From contig PHAW01000001.1 of assembly GCA_002841785.1 (NCBI GenBank), forward strand, positions 1-45,835: 45,835 bases of DNA, read 5' to 3'. Under the pieces are notes generated by a model. It ran no database searches. It was not told the origin of the DNA and saw nothing but the letters and a program-made list of their open reading frames with translations. Source of the DNA: Deltaproteobacteria bacterium HGW-Deltaproteobacteria-3 (GTDB lineage Bacteria > Desulfobacterota > Desulfobulbia > Desulfobulbales > Desulfurivibrionaceae). A program made the translations under genes and the position numbers. Below are positions 31,596-40,694 of the stretch, piece by piece; within the stretch, counting starts at the first letter, position 1, and every line of letters begins with the position of its first letter.

Positions 31596-32960
31596 ATGGC
31601 TTTGATCGCGCCTTTCCGCGCCCTTCGATATAATCCGGCCAAGATCCAGCACCTGGAAGAGGTGGTCACCCCCCCCTATGACGTGATCGACCTTCATGCC
31701 CAGGCCGCCTTTGCCTCCAAGAATCCCTACAACATGATCCACCTGGATTTGAGCAAGAATTTCAGCGCCGATCAGTTGACCGAGGCGAGGTATCGCCAGG
31801 CCAAGGAAACCTTTGCCAAGTGGCAGCAGGAAGGGGTGCTGGTCCGGGACAACGAACCTACCATCTATCTCTACCATACCGAGTATTCTCTGCCTTCCGG
31901 CAAGCGCTTGACCCGCAAGGGTCTGCTCTGCCTGGTACAGTTGGCCGAATTTGCCGAGGGGGTCGTCAAGCCCCACGAGAAGACCTTTTCCGGCGTGACC
32001 TCCGACCGGCTCAGCCTGCTGGACACCTGCCATGCCCAGTTCAGCCCGATATTTTCCCTGTACTCCGATGCTCAGGGGCAGATCATGGCCCTGCTGGAAT
32101 CCGGCCGCTCTGCCGAGCCCCTGGCCAGCGCCACGGATCACGATGGCTGCATCCACACCATCTGGGGCGTAACCGATCCGGCGATCCTTGCCCGGGTCCG
32201 CGCGCTGTTTGCGGAAAAATCCCTCTACATTGCCGACGGCCACCACCGCTACACCACCGCCCTCCAGTTCCGCGCCCTGATGCGGGAGCGCTTGGGCGCG
32301 GTGGCCAGCGACAGCCTTTACAACCATACGATGATGTATCTCTGCGGCATGGAAGACCCGGGGTTGTCCGTGCTCCCCACCCACCGTCTGGTGCGGATGC
32401 CCGAGCCCGTTGCCCTGGATGGACTGATGGCCAAGCTGGAGCAGAGCTTTATCGTGGAGGAAGTCACCGGTGGTACCCGCGAAACATTGGTGACTGAGGT
32501 TCTGGCCCGGATGGCGGAAAACTCCGGCGCGGCCACGATGTTTGGCCTGTACCATTCTCAGGAGGATCGCTGCCTGCTCCTGACCCTGCGGGACGGGGTG
32601 ATCGACGAGGCCCTCGGCGCCAAACAGCCCGCATCCCTGCGCGAGCTGGACGTGGTAATCCTCTCCGACCTCATCATCGAGCGGCTGCTGCAGCTTAGTC
32701 ATGACCGGTGCGTACAGGAGAGCCTGGTGGACTATTACAGCGACCCGGATACCGCCCTCGATGTTGCGATCAAGGAGGGCGAGAGCAGCACCGGCCGCAG
32801 CCCGCTGCTCTTTCTGATGAATCCGACTCTGGTGTCCCAGGTAAAGCGGGTGGCGGACGAGGGGCTGGTCATGCCGCACAAGTCCACCTACTTTTACCCC
32901 AAGCTGCTCACCGGCTTGCTGCTCAACAAGATCGTGCCCGAAGAGAAAGTCCCCTCCTGA
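31596..32960 (+). CDS. DUF1015 family protein
   Basis: A 454-residue protein of the DUF1015 (UPF1015) family, common in anaerobes and often annotated as SerC-associated or unknown. The family motifs VVTPPYDVI (23-31), NPYNMIHLDL (43-52), VVKPHEKTFSGVTSDRL (123-139) and YIADGHHRYTTAL (211-223) are all present, and length is normal. No biochemical role is established. The histidine-rich ADGHHRY suggests a metal or phosphoryl-transfer site, which is an inference. A methyltransferase gene begins 11 bp downstream. Confidence 0.9.
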   Translation: MALIAPFRALRYNPAKIQHLEEVVTPPYDVIDLHAQAAFASKNPYNMIHLDLSKNFSADQLTEARYRQAKETFAKWQQEGVLVRDNEPTIYLYHTEYSLPSGKRLTRKGLLCLVQLAEFAEGVVKPHEKTFSGVTSDRLSLLDTCHAQFSPIFSLYSDAQGQIMALLESGRSAEPLASATDHDGCIHTIWGVTDPAILARVRALFAEKSLYIADGHHRYTTALQFRALMRERLGAVASDSLYNHTMMYLCGMEDPGLSVLPTHRLVRMPEPVALDGLMAKLEQSFIVEEVTGGTRETLVTEVLARMAENSGAATMFGLYHSQEDRCLLLTLRDGVIDEALGAKQPASLRELDVVILSDLIIERLLQLSHDRCVQESLVDYYSDPDTALDVAIKEGESSTGRSPLLFLMNPTLVSQVKRVADEGLVMPHKSTYFYPKLLTGLLLNKIVPEEKVPS

Positions 32961-32971
32961 CCCCAAAACGA

Positions 32972-33706
32972 ATGGCCATTGCCGAGGAACTCAGCGAAGA
33001 GAGTCTGTTTGGGGGCAAGTTGCGCTGCCTGCAGCCTCGGCAGGGCTACCGGTTTTCCGTGGATGCCGTTCTTCTGGCCCATTTTTTCACCCCGCAACCG
33101 GAGGCGCGGATTTTAGATCTTGGCGCCGGGTGCGGAGTTGTCTCCCTGATCCTCTCCCACCGCTGGCCCACCGCCAATCTTGTCGCCCTTGAGCTGCAGC
33201 CGCGCCTGGCCGAGGTCGTGCGCCGGAACGTGGCCATCAACTCCCTTGCAAGCCGGGTTACGGTTCTCGAAGGCGACTGTCGCCGGATTACTGACCTGCT
33301 GCCTCAGAACAGCTTTGACTGGGTGGCGGCAAATCCTCCCTATTACCCGACCGGCAGCGGCCGCCATAACCCGGAAACCGAACGGGCAAAAGCCCGGCAC
33401 GAGATCCTTGGCGGGATTGGGGAGATGGCCAAGGCGGCAGCCTTCGCCCTGAGGTCCGGAGGGAGGGCGGCCTTTGTTTATCCGGCGGCGCGGGTCGAAA
33501 CCCTGCTTGGCGTTTTGCTGGAAAACGGTCTTGCGCCTAAACGGTTGCGGATGGTGCATCCCTATTCCGAAGCGGAAGCCGGGCTGGTGCTGGTGGAAGC
33601 GGAGAAGGATGGAGGGGAGGGGTTGGAAGTGCTATCGCCGTTTTGTATCTGCCAGGAGAAGGGCGGGGTGTATACGGTGGAGATGGCGGCGATGTATGGT
33701 GGGTGA
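32972..33706 (+). CDS. TrmN6-like tRNA1(Val) adenine-N6-methyltransferase
   Basis: A 244-residue class I methyltransferase of the YfiC/TrmN6 group, which modifies A37 of tRNA1(Val). GYRFSVDAVLLAHF (25-38), the SAM loop ILDLGAGCGVVSLIL (47-61) and the catalytic NPPYY (121-125) support the group. ATG 32972 fits the usual beginning; the frame extends upstream inside the DUF1015 gene without a better start. The substrate could also be another RNA, because this family is often annotated loosely. Confidence 0.85.
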   Translation: MAIAEELSEESLFGGKLRCLQPRQGYRFSVDAVLLAHFFTPQPEARILDLGAGCGVVSLILSHRWPTANLVALELQPRLAEVVRRNVAINSLASRVTVLEGDCRRITDLLPQNSFDWVAANPPYYPTGSGRHNPETERAKARHEILGGIGEMAKAAAFALRSGGRAAFVYPAARVETLLGVLLENGLAPKRLRMVHPYSEAEAGLVLVEAEKDGGEGLEVLSPFCICQEKGGVYTVEMAAMYGG

Positions 33707-33715
33707 GCCAGGTTT

Positions 33716-33885
33716 TTCTTCTTTTGCGTGCCCAAAAGAAGAAACAAGAAAAAGGCACCCCAGTCAGTCCTGGCCCTGCGGGCTACCCTTACTTCTCGAC
33801 GAGGGCGGGACGCTAAAAAACTCGGGCTTCGCCCTCAAACAGTCGGAGTCTCCACCACTACGTGGCTCCGCTTACCTTTAGCGTC
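33716..33885. repeat. Compound inverted-repeat element
   Basis: TTCTTCTTTTG (33716-33726) pairs perfectly with CAAAAGAAGAA (33733-33743). Further in, GACGCTAAA (33809-33817) pairs with TTTAGCGTC (33877-33885), which is followed by a T-run like a terminator. The text between (GTCAGTCCTGGCCCTGCGGG) belongs to a dispersed proteobacterial intergenic repeat type. Confidence 0.65.
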
Positions 33886-33969
33886 TTTTTCCGCCCCTGT
33901 CTGCGAGGCGCGGCAGGACAAATGGGGGGGAAATCCCATTGGCACGCCGCCGAGCACCGGAGAGCTGGA

Positions 33970-33987
33970 CCCCGGCCTTCGCCGGGG
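33970..33987. repeat. CCCCGGC-CTTC-GCCGGGG palindrome
   Basis: Perfect 7-bp arms (33970-33976 and 33981-33987) enclose a CTTC loop and are followed by TGACGAC. It is of the same type as the copy at 18041-18065. Confidence 0.75.
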
Positions 33988-34036
33988 TGACGACTTGTGA
34001 GAATCCATCTTTTGTCGGTGATTCGTAACAACTGCC

Positions 34037-34123
34037 CTTCGACAGGTACAGGGCGAGCAGCGCTAGCGGCGACGGACATCGTCTTAATCTATTGATATTC
34101 CGTTCGTGCTGAGCCTGTCGAAG
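34037..34123. repeat. CTTCGACAGG-type palindromic repeat, copy 2
   Basis: CTTCGACAGG (34037-34046) pairs with CCTGTCGAAG (34114-34123). GTTCGTGCTGAGCCTGTCGA is the characteristic right arm. It is related to the element at 9360-9470. Confidence 0.75.
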
Positions 34124-34186
34124 CACCTGCTTGAAGAAAATCTCGAGTTGTTGAGAGACCCGCTTGTATCGGAGTGATCTTTCTAA

Positions 34187-35935
34187 TCAGTCGCCTGCTG
34201 CCAACTCCGCCAGATGGGTGCGGGCAAATTCAATGCCAGGGTCCAGATCAAGGGCCAGCTCGAAGTAGCGGGCCGCCTCCGCGCTGTTGCCGAGCCTGCG
34301 GTGGTTGACGCCGAGGTTGGCGTAGTCGATGGCCGAGGCCGGGTTCAGCTCCACGGCCCGGTGGAAATGGGCGATGGCCACCTCGTACTCATCCCGCTTG
34401 AAATGGCAGAACCCCAGCAGGTTGTGGATGTCCGGCCGTTCCTCGTCGTGCTCCATCCCTTTTCGCAGGGCGTCAATGGCCCGATCGTGCTCGCCCATAT
34501 CCTTCAGGCAATCGCCCAGGTGGGAATAGATGTAGGGGATGTCCTCCCCTTCCGGCTGCAGGGTCAGAGCCCGTTCCAGGTGGGTCACTGCCGAGGCAAG
34601 GTCGCCTTGTCCCTGCATATTCTTGCCCAGATAATACTCCAGAAAATAGGCGTCCGGCAGGTGTTGCTGCATCTTGAGGAGCTGGACGAGCTGCTCGTCC
34701 GCATCGCAAATCCGTTCGGTCACCAGCTTTGCCGCGAACAGCCCCACGTTGTTGATCCGGGAGCGCTCCCGGAAATGGCAGCCGGGGATGATGGTGTAGA
34801 TCGCCGGGACCTGGAGCTTTTCGTGCATGGTGTTGACCACCAGCACCTCAAGGCCTAAGCGGGACAGGGCCGCCAGGCAGCGGTCGATCTCCACCCGCAT
34901 GTTGTTGTCACTGAGCTGCGGCATCTCATGGATGGAGATGGTGGTTTCCGTCTCGGTGAGATAGCGCACCTCGTCCATGGACAGGGGCTTGGGCAACCCG
35001 CTGGCCACATAGTTGGCCTGGGAGTTGAAGTCGCCTGCCAGTTGGGCCACCTCGGTGATCGCCCGGATCAGGGCCTTTTCCGGGTCCGGGGTGGTGCCTG
35101 CCGTATAGACGATCTCGCTGGTGGCCGGGAAGGTGGAGCGGTCGATGGCCAGCGCCCCTACGGTGGGGATGCCGGTGTCCAGGGTGAAGTCGTTGAGGTA
35201 GAGCTCGATGTTGTTTGTGCGGAACTTGTCCAGCAGCTCGCGGGCCACCGGGTCGGTGACGCTTGTGGGGTCAATGGCCGGGGTGGCGAGGTGGTGGTGG
35301 TTGACCAGCGAGCAGACATGCCGCTCCACCAGTTCGCTGATCCCCTGGAGGATCGCCTCCTCAAAGGTGTTGCCCGCCGACGGCCCGTTGAACTCGTTGA
35401 TCGCGTAAAACCAACTGAAGGGCACCAGCAGCACCTCGCCGCTGTTGAGGTTGGTGGCCCAGGTCCACTGGATGGGGATGTCCTCGATGAGCCGCTCCAG
35501 GGTGGCGATGTCGGTGTGCTCGTCGTGCACCGAGAGCAGGAGGCGCACCAGGGGCAGAAGCGGCTGGCCGGATTTTTTCAGATTGGCGTAGGTGTCGGTG
35601 ATGAAATTTTCCTCGTTCTGCTTGAAGGAAAAAAAACTGAACCGCTCTGCCAGTTCCATGCAGGCGCTGGCCTGGGACTGCTCCGGGGAGCTGCCCTTGC
35701 CCATCTGCTTCTTGTTGCCGATCACCGCCTGGGCATCCTTGCCGCAGAGGCTGAAATAGACCGGGATGTCGAGGCGGCCGTTGTCGATGCGGCGTACCTC
35801 CTGAAGGATGTCCAGGTTCACTTCCTTGAGCCGCGCTTTGAAGCGGTTCACCGTCTCCATGGGGCTGCAGACCTTGTCCTGGTCGAGGGTATAGTGTTTG
35901 AGGCAGTCGGCGGGGCGGATGGGGGTGTTGTTCAT
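34187..35935 (-). CDS. YcaO-domain protein with C-terminal TPR repeats
   Basis: A 582-residue protein. Residues about 60-430 are a YcaO domain, an ATP-dependent enzyme fold that activates backbone amides (azoline, thioamide or amidine formation). The ATP-site glutamates are E94/E97 in SQASACMELAER and E201/E204 in the run SAGNTFEEAILQGISELVERH (positions 186-206). Residues about 430-582 form TPR repeats (AVTHLERALTLQPEGEDIPY, AIDALRKGMEHDEERPDIHN, AIAHFHRAVELNPASAIDYA). There is no PXPXP C-terminus of azoline-forming cyclodehydratases. Length and TPR tail resemble E. coli YcaO, which is linked to ribosomal protein S12 methylthiolation. No precursor peptide, TfuA or E1-like partner gene is adjacent. 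Confidence 0.88.
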   Translation of the reverse strand: MNNTPIRPADCLKHYTLDQDKVCSPMETVNRFKARLKEVNLDILQEVRRIDNGRLDIPVYFSLCGKDAQAVIGNKKQMGKGSSPEQSQASACMELAERFSFFSFKQNEENFITDTYANLKKSGQPLLPLVRLLLSVHDEHTDIATLERLIEDIPIQWTWATNLNSGEVLLVPFSWFYAINEFNGPSAGNTFEEAILQGISELVERHVCSLVNHHHLATPAIDPTSVTDPVARELLDKFRTNNIELYLNDFTLDTGIPTVGALAIDRSTFPATSEIVYTAGTTPDPEKALIRAITEVAQLAGDFNSQANYVASGLPKPLSMDEVRYLTETETTISIHEMPQLSDNNMRVEIDRCLAALSRLGLEVLVVNTMHEKLQVPAIYTIIPGCHFRERSRINNVGLFAAKLVTERICDADEQLVQLLKMQQHLPDAYFLEYYLGKNMQGQGDLASAVTHLERALTLQPEGEDIPYIYSHLGDCLKDMGEHDRAIDALRKGMEHDEERPDIHNLLGFCHFKRDEYEVAIAHFHRAVELNPASAIDYANLGVNHRRLGNSAEAARYFELALDLDPGIEFARTHLAELAAGD

Positions 35936-36061
35936 GGGTCTACCTGTGTCTAAGTTCGTAAAAACAAGGCAATATGCTGAATCGACAGATGGAGATTATT
36001 CCCGACACTGAAGCGGTTGTCAAGGGAAGGATGTGCCACAATGTGGGATATTTTTTCGCGG

Positions 36062-36424
36062 CTAGAAAACGAGAACCAGGAGCCAGACCAGCGCCACATT
36101 GGCCAGGGCGAGGAACACGGCGGCGGAGCCCATGTCCTTGGCCCGTCCGGACAGGGGATGGTGCTCGCCGCCGAAACGGTCCACCACCGCCTCGATGGCG
36201 CTGTTGAGAATCTCGACGATCAGCACCAGAAAGAGCGAGCCCAGGAGCAACGCTTTTGCAACACCGGTTTCACCCAGCCAGAGTCCGAGGGGCGCCATGA
36301 TGAGGCAGAGGCCAAGCTCCTGCTGAAAGGCCTTTTCGTGCTTCAGGGTGGCGGCGAGTCCTGCCATGGACCAGCCGAAGGCGTTGCGAATCCGGGCGAA
36401 CCCCGCGCCGCTATTTTTGTCCAT
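36062..36424 (-). CDS. dgkA: Diacylglycerol kinase (DgkA type)
   Basis: A 120-residue three-helix inner-membrane kinase that phosphorylates diacylglycerol or undecaprenol. The active-site motif EILNSAIEAVVDRF (71-84) with E71, N74, E78 and D82, and the KDMGSAAVF segment (96-104), are diagnostic. ATG 36424 has GGAGAG and gives the normal length; the frame to 36580 is not needed. It lies alone between the YcaO gene and a divergent cupin. Confidence 0.94.
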   Translation of the reverse strand: MDKNSGAGFARIRNAFGWSMAGLAATLKHEKAFQQELGLCLIMAPLGLWLGETGVAKALLLGSLFLVLIVEILNSAIEAVVDRFGGEHHPLSGRAKDMGSAAVFLALANVALVWLLVLVF

Positions 36425-36594
36425 GGTGCTCTCCTCGGAGATTGCAGGCAAAGGCAAGGGTTGGCGGCTCGAAGAGAGGTTCTCTTGCAGCCTGCCGCAA
36501 AAACTGTCACAATATAGCAGGGATATTGAAAAAGTCCATCCCCGGCTTTTCCGTTTCCGTATAGCCCGGATAAAGATCATTAAGGAGCAAGGCC

Positions 36595-37128
36595 ATGGCT
36601 GATTTCGAGATTTTCAAGGAAGTGCGGGATTTTTACCGGATCATCCCTTTGCAGTTGCTGCGCCGCACCCCGGGGGTGGTTTTCGATAACGTGCCCATGG
36701 GGTGTTTGCCCCGTATCGACGCCATCGACCGGGTGCTGCACGAAAAGAGCGCGGTTTCCCCCGGGCCGGTGGCCGAGGTGGCCCGCCCCTGGTACATGCA
36801 TCCCCATCAGGACGACAATCTTATCGTCCTCTACGGCACGCGACAGGTGGACATCTACCTGGAGGCGTACGGCATGGAGAGCTTCACCGTCACCCCCAGC
36901 CAGATCCTGCAGGGAGGCAAGGTGCTGCTCGATCAGCCCGCCATGCTGGTCTGGCCGAGGTATGTGTTCCACCGCATCGTCAGCGGCCCGGAAGGCTCGG
37001 CCTCGCTCAATTTCGCCGTGCACTACGAGGGGCTCGACATGCGGACCAATTTCAATATTTATGATCTGGATACGGCAAGCGGCACGTATCGGATGGTCCG
37101 GGAAGGGTTCCGGGATCAGGGGAAATAG
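36595..37128 (+). CDS. Cupin-fold protein of unknown function
   Basis: A 177-residue protein with a cupin-like metal site: H69, H71 and Q72 in MHPHQDDNLIVLYGTR, and H126 in PRYVFHRIVSG about 55 residues later, followed by an FAVHYEG strand. It has no signal peptide. Cupins include dioxygenases, isomerases and ligand sensors; the substrate cannot be told here. A small ferredoxin gene begins 30 bp downstream, so an iron or redox role is possible. The start has AAGGAGCAAGGCC upstream. Confidence 0.7.
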   Translation: MADFEIFKEVRDFYRIIPLQLLRRTPGVVFDNVPMGCLPRIDAIDRVLHEKSAVSPGPVAEVARPWYMHPHQDDNLIVLYGTRQVDIYLEAYGMESFTVTPSQILQGGKVLLDQPAMLVWPRYVFHRIVSGPEGSASLNFAVHYEGLDMRTNFNIYDLDTASGTYRMVREGFRDQGK

Positions 37129-37158
37129 TTCGGCTCGCACCAGAACAAGGAGGAAATC

Positions 37159-37341
37159 ATGGCAACGCCAACAGTGGATCAGGATCTGTGCATCGGGTGC
37201 GGGGTGTGCGTGGAATTGTGCCCGGCGGTGTTTGAGCTGCGGGATGACAAATCATGGGTGATCGGGCCGGACCAATGTCATACCTGCGATTGCGAAGAGG
37301 CCGCGTCCTCGTGCCCGGTCAGCGCCATCGAAATTCGATAA
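37159..37341 (+). CDS. Small ferredoxin with one standard and one atypical cysteine motif
   Basis: A 60-residue ferredoxin. The first motif is standard for a [4Fe-4S] cluster: C11, C14, C17, then C21-Pro (CIGCGVCVELCP). The second half has C40, C43, C45 and C52-Pro (CHTCDCEEAASSCP), a CX2CXCX6CP spacing instead of CX2CX2CX3CP. C52 would complete the first cluster in a single-cluster ferredoxin; the other cysteines could form a disulfide or an altered cluster. AAGGAGG precedes the start. It is probably co-transcribed with the cupin gene. Confidence 0.85.
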   Translation: MATPTVDQDLCIGCGVCVELCPAVFELRDDKSWVIGPDQCHTCDCEEAASSCPVSAIEIR

Positions 37342-37343
37342 TT

Positions 37344-37484
37344 GACCAGCAGCACCACATCTGCCTCGCCGTCTCGCAGCGCTCGCTTAGCTGTCCTCGG
37401 CCTGCTTGTGTGCAATAGCACACTTCGCTGGCCTCTTCCGCGCATCTGCGGCAGCAGCGAAGCGGCGCTGCTGGACCGTTACCT
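37344..37484. repeat. Dispersed inverted repeat, family A copy 3
   Basis: GACCAGCAGCACCACATCTGC begins at 37344 (shown here by position and key word CACCACATCTGC) and GCTGCTGGACCGTTACC ends at about 37483. The interior shares CGGCCTGCTTGTGTGCA, AGCACAC, CCTCTTCC and GCATCTGCGGCA with copy 1. It fills the gap between the convergent ferredoxin and hybrid-kinase genes, and the kinase stop codon lies inside its right end. Confidence 0.75.
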
Positions 37485-40400
37485 CGCTTGGTTTTCTTTT
37501 AATTCCGGCATCAGGGAGTCCTGCTTTCCAGCATCGGTTTTCTGATCCAGGATTTCCCGTACCTTCTGTAAAAGCTCCGTGGGCGAGAGGGGCTTGGCCA
37601 GCAGGGGCACGGTCTCTCCCAGCCCGGCTTTTTCGCGGATCGTGTCCGGCGCGTAGCCGCTCATGAAGATCGTTTTTACCCCGGGCCAAATCTTGTTGAT
37701 CGCTTCATAGGCCTCCCGGCCGTTCATCTTCGGCATGATGATGTCGAACAGGAGCAGTTGGATGCTGGTCTGGTTTTCCTTGAATTTTCGCACTGCCTCC
37801 TCGCCGTCAACCGCCTCGATTACCGTATAGCCGAACCTGGTAAGCGCCTCTCTGGCAAGGATCCGCAGGGATGCATCGTCCTCGGCCACCAGGATTGTCT
37901 CCGTGCCACGGACCGGGGCTTCTTCCTCTTTTGCGATGGGCTCTTCCGGCGCTTCCGAAACAATCAACGGCAGGTAAATCCGGAAGGTGGCGCCTGTGCC
38001 GGGTTCACTGTACACATTGATGTATCCCTCGTGTTGCTTGATGATCCCGTAGACCACGGCCAGTCCTAGTCCGGTGCCCTTGCCCACGCCCTTGGTGGTG
38101 AAAAATGGCTCGAAGATCCGGTTGCGGGTCTGTTCATCTATGCCGGAGCCGCTGTCGGCGACGGTGAGCAGCGCAAAGGGGCCTGGCTTGCCAAAGCCAT
38201 GGGCCGCGATGAAATCCCGGTTCAGGATCGTCTGCTCCGCCGTGATGCAGAAGGTGCCGCCCCTGGCCATGGCGTCTCGGGCGTTGGTGGCGAAGTTCAT
38301 CAGCACCTGTTCGATTTGATGGCTGTCGGCAAGAACGGTGAGCGGTTCATTCGGGAGCCTGGTTTCACAGACGATGTCTTCGCCGATCACCCGCACGATG
38401 AATTTCTCCACCGCTTTGACAATCTCGATCAGGTCCACGGGCTTGCGTTCGCAGATCTGTTTCCGGCTGAACAGGAGAAGATCCTTGGTGAGACGGGCGG
38501 CCCGGTCGGCCCCCTCCAGCATGTGTCGGATGTTTGACCGTTGCGGGTCGTCCTGGGGCATGCCCATGAGAGCCAACTGGCCGTAACCGATGATGGCCAT
38601 GAGGATGTTGTTGAAGTCGTGGGCCACGCCCCCGGCCAGGGTACCGATGGATTCCATCTTCACCGCATGGCGCATCTGTTTTTCAAGATTCCGGTGTTCG
38701 CTGATATCGAGGCAGGAACCGATATAACCCGCAAAGGCGCCGGAGGCATCATAACGGGGATGTCCCTGATCGAGGAGCCAACGGTATTCGCCGTCGTGCC
38801 GTCGCAGGCGGTATTCCATGGCAAAGGGCTGCCGGGCCTCGAAGGCCTTGGTGTAGATGTGCAGGCAATGGGCCAGATCATCGGAATGCACCCCGGCGGC
38901 CCAGCCGTCGCCCAGTTCCAAGGTCATGGCGCGGCCGGTGAAGGCCAGCCAGGGCTTGTTGAACCAGGTGCAGCCCTTGTCGAGGCCGGACATCCAGATC
39001 AGGGAGGGGGAGGTATTGACAACGCTGGCGAAGAGCTGTTGTGACTCCCGCAGGGCTGCCTCGGCCTGTTGGCGGCCCTGTTCCTGTTCGGCGAACTCCA
39101 GGGCAAAGGAGATGTCGCGCGCCAGTTCATCAAGCAAGATGATTTCTTCCGGATTGAAGAACTGAGGCTCTTCGGCATAGAGATTGACAATTCCTCTGAT
39201 TGTACCGAAGACGACCAGAGGGAAGGCTGCGGAGGAACGGTAGCCGCGCTCGATTGCCTCGGCCCGCCAGAGAGCCATGCGGGGGTCGTGCTCGATGTCG
39301 TTTGCGATGCTGTACTGGCCTTCTCGGATAGTGGTGGCCGTCGGCCCCTGGTTGTGGGGTTCGGTGTAGATGCTGAGGCAGAGTTGTTCGACATAGCCGT
39401 TGTTCAGCCCGGCCTTTGCCGCGGCGGTGACCTCCCCGGTGGCGCTGTCCAGCAGGCCGATCCAGGCAAGACGGAAGTCGCCGTCCTCCACGGCAATGCG
39501 GCAGGCCTCCTGGAGCATCGTCTGCGGGTCGCGGATGCGGATGATGGCCTGGTTGATGTTGCTCAATACCGTATAGACCCGGTTCAGTCTTTTAAGCGCG
39601 GCAGCGGTTTCAGACCGCTCCCGGTAAAAACCAACGCGTTGGCGTTGCCAGACAAAGGCCATGACTGCGCCGACTCCGAAGAGCAGGAGCCCGACAAACC
39701 CGCCCATGATCCACAAATGATCCCGCAACGGCGCGTAGGCTTCCGAGGTGTCCATCTTGCTCACCAGAAACCAGGGCGAATCCGGAATGGGGCGCAGATC
39801 GGCGATCACCGGTTTGCCTCGATAGTCATGGCTTTTGGTGATCCCGGTTTGGCCCAGCGCCGCCCGGACGGCGGGAAGATCCTTTTGGCTCAAGGGAAAG
39901 CGCAGGGTTAGGGCGGTATTTTTTTGGAATCGGAGCTCGTTTAAAAAGACGACTTCCTGGCCCTCCCGGCGGACCAGGAGGGTTTCCGCTGTCCGGCTGG
40001 GGATGGGCCAGCGCTGGAGAAAAGGATAGAGATATAGCTCCGAATCGATGCGCAGGGAGAGCAGGCCCAGCGGCCGGTTGCCGTCCTGGGGGTCGAGGAT
40101 GGGGACCAAGACCGCAAGGTAAATCTTGCCATTATGGTCGTTTCGGTAAAAATCCTGGATGGTCACCTGGCCTGATTTGAGAAGCTCTGGGAGGCGTTGT
40201 GCGATAACAGCCGAAACAGGCTGTAAATTGGCAGGAACGGACAGGCGGGTTACCCCGTGGGTGTCGAGGAGGCGGACCTGGTCATACTGATAGTGCGTCT
40301 GGAGTTTGCCCAGTCTTTCTGTAAGTCTTTGGCCATTGGCAGTGTCTTCTGGGTTTTCCAATTGGCGGCGGACAAGGGCGGCAAAGGAGGCGTTGCCAAG

Positions 40401-40694
40401 CAGGACGGCGCCATCCCCCATCCGTTCATGACGATACTGCACCAGTTGGCTTGCCTTCAGCTCGGCGATGGCAGAAAGCTGGAGTTCTGCCTCAGCGCGG
40501 TGGTTGCGTTCGTAGCTCCGGTAAGCGAAAAAACCGGCAACAACAATGGTCGTTGCCAGGAGGGAAAAAATCAGGACAAGGGCATGCGGGAGTCGGGGTT
40601 TTTCTTTGTTGCTGGGGTCAGCGGCTATGTCGTGTTTTCCGACCTCTTTTTTTGCTGCGTCTATGCTCTTCTGGTCGGTTTGGTCCGTCATCAT
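37479..40694 (-). CDS. Large hybrid sensor histidine kinase (Cache-GAF-PAS-HisKA-HATPase-REC)
   Basis: A 1071-residue membrane kinase. It has a first helix at about 38-57, a large periplasmic Cache-type sensor (about 60-325), a second helix (about 328-350), a GAF domain (about 385-545), a PAS domain (about 555-670), HisKA with H692 in [12 protein letters not shown], HATPase ([28 protein letters not shown]), and a C-terminal receiver with D984 in [13 protein letters not shown]. The start is taken as ATG 40694, which overlaps the stop of the MreB-like gene (ATGA); a GTG at 40727 is possible. The stop lies within a family A repeat. Confidence 0.9.
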   Translation of the reverse strand: MMTDQTDQKSIDAAKKEVGKHDIAADPSNKEKPRLPHALVLIFSLLATTIVVAGFFAYRSYERNHRAEAELQLSAIAELKASQLVQYRHERMGDGAVLLGNASFAALVRRQLENPEDTANGQRLTERLGKLQTHYQYDQVRLLDTHGVTRLSVPANLQPVSAVIAQRLPELLKSGQVTIQDFYRNDHNGKIYLAVLVPILDPQDGNRPLGLLSLRIDSELYLYPFLQRWPIPSRTAETLLVRREGQEVVFLNELRFQKNTALTLRFPLSQKDLPAVRAALGQTGITKSHDYRGKPVIADLRPIPDSPWFLVSKMDTSEAYAPLRDHLWIMGGFVGLLLFGVGAVMAFVWQRQRVGFYRERSETAAALKRLNRVYTVLSNINQAIIRIRDPQTMLQEACRIAVEDGDFRLAWIGLLDSATGEVTAAAKAGLNNGYVEQLCLSIYTEPHNQGPTATTIREGQYSIANDIEHDPRMALWRAEAIERGYRSSAAFPLVVFGTIRGIVNLYAEEPQFFNPEEIILLDELARDISFALEFAEQEQGRQQAEAALRESQQLFASVVNTSPSLIWMSGLDKGCTWFNKPWLAFTGRAMTLELGDGWAAGVHSDDLAHCLHIYTKAFEARQPFAMEYRLRRHDGEYRWLLDQGHPRYDASGAFAGYIGSCLDISEHRNLEKQMRHAVKMESIGTLAGGVAHDFNNILMAIIGYGQLALMGMPQDDPQRSNIRHMLEGADRAARLTKDLLLFSRKQICERKPVDLIEIVKAVEKFIVRVIGEDIVCETRLPNEPLTVLADSHQIEQVLMNFATNARDAMARGGTFCITAEQTILNRDFIAAHGFGKPGPFALLTVADSGSGIDEQTRNRIFEPFFTTKGVGKGTGLGLAVVYGIIKQHEGYINVYSEPGTGATFRIYLPLIVSEAPEEPIAKEEEAPVRGTETILVAEDDASLRILAREALTRFGYTVIEAVDGEEAVRKFKENQTSIQLLLFDIIMPKMNGREAYEAINKIWPGVKTIFMSGYAPDTIREKAGLGETVPLLAKPLSPTELLQKVREILDQKTDAGKQDSLMPELKENQAR

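Larger units (their letters stand above)
33707..34186. other. 480-bp repeat-filled intergenic region
   Basis: No gene is visible between the TrmN-like and YcaO genes. Three different inverted-repeat types are stacked side by side (33716-33885, 33970-33987, 34037-34123). Confidence 0.7.

Noticed and set aside
31533-32966. 477-residue leftward frame opposite the DUF1015 gene
   Set aside because: Antisense shadow of a conserved family with complete motifs; no domain on this strand.
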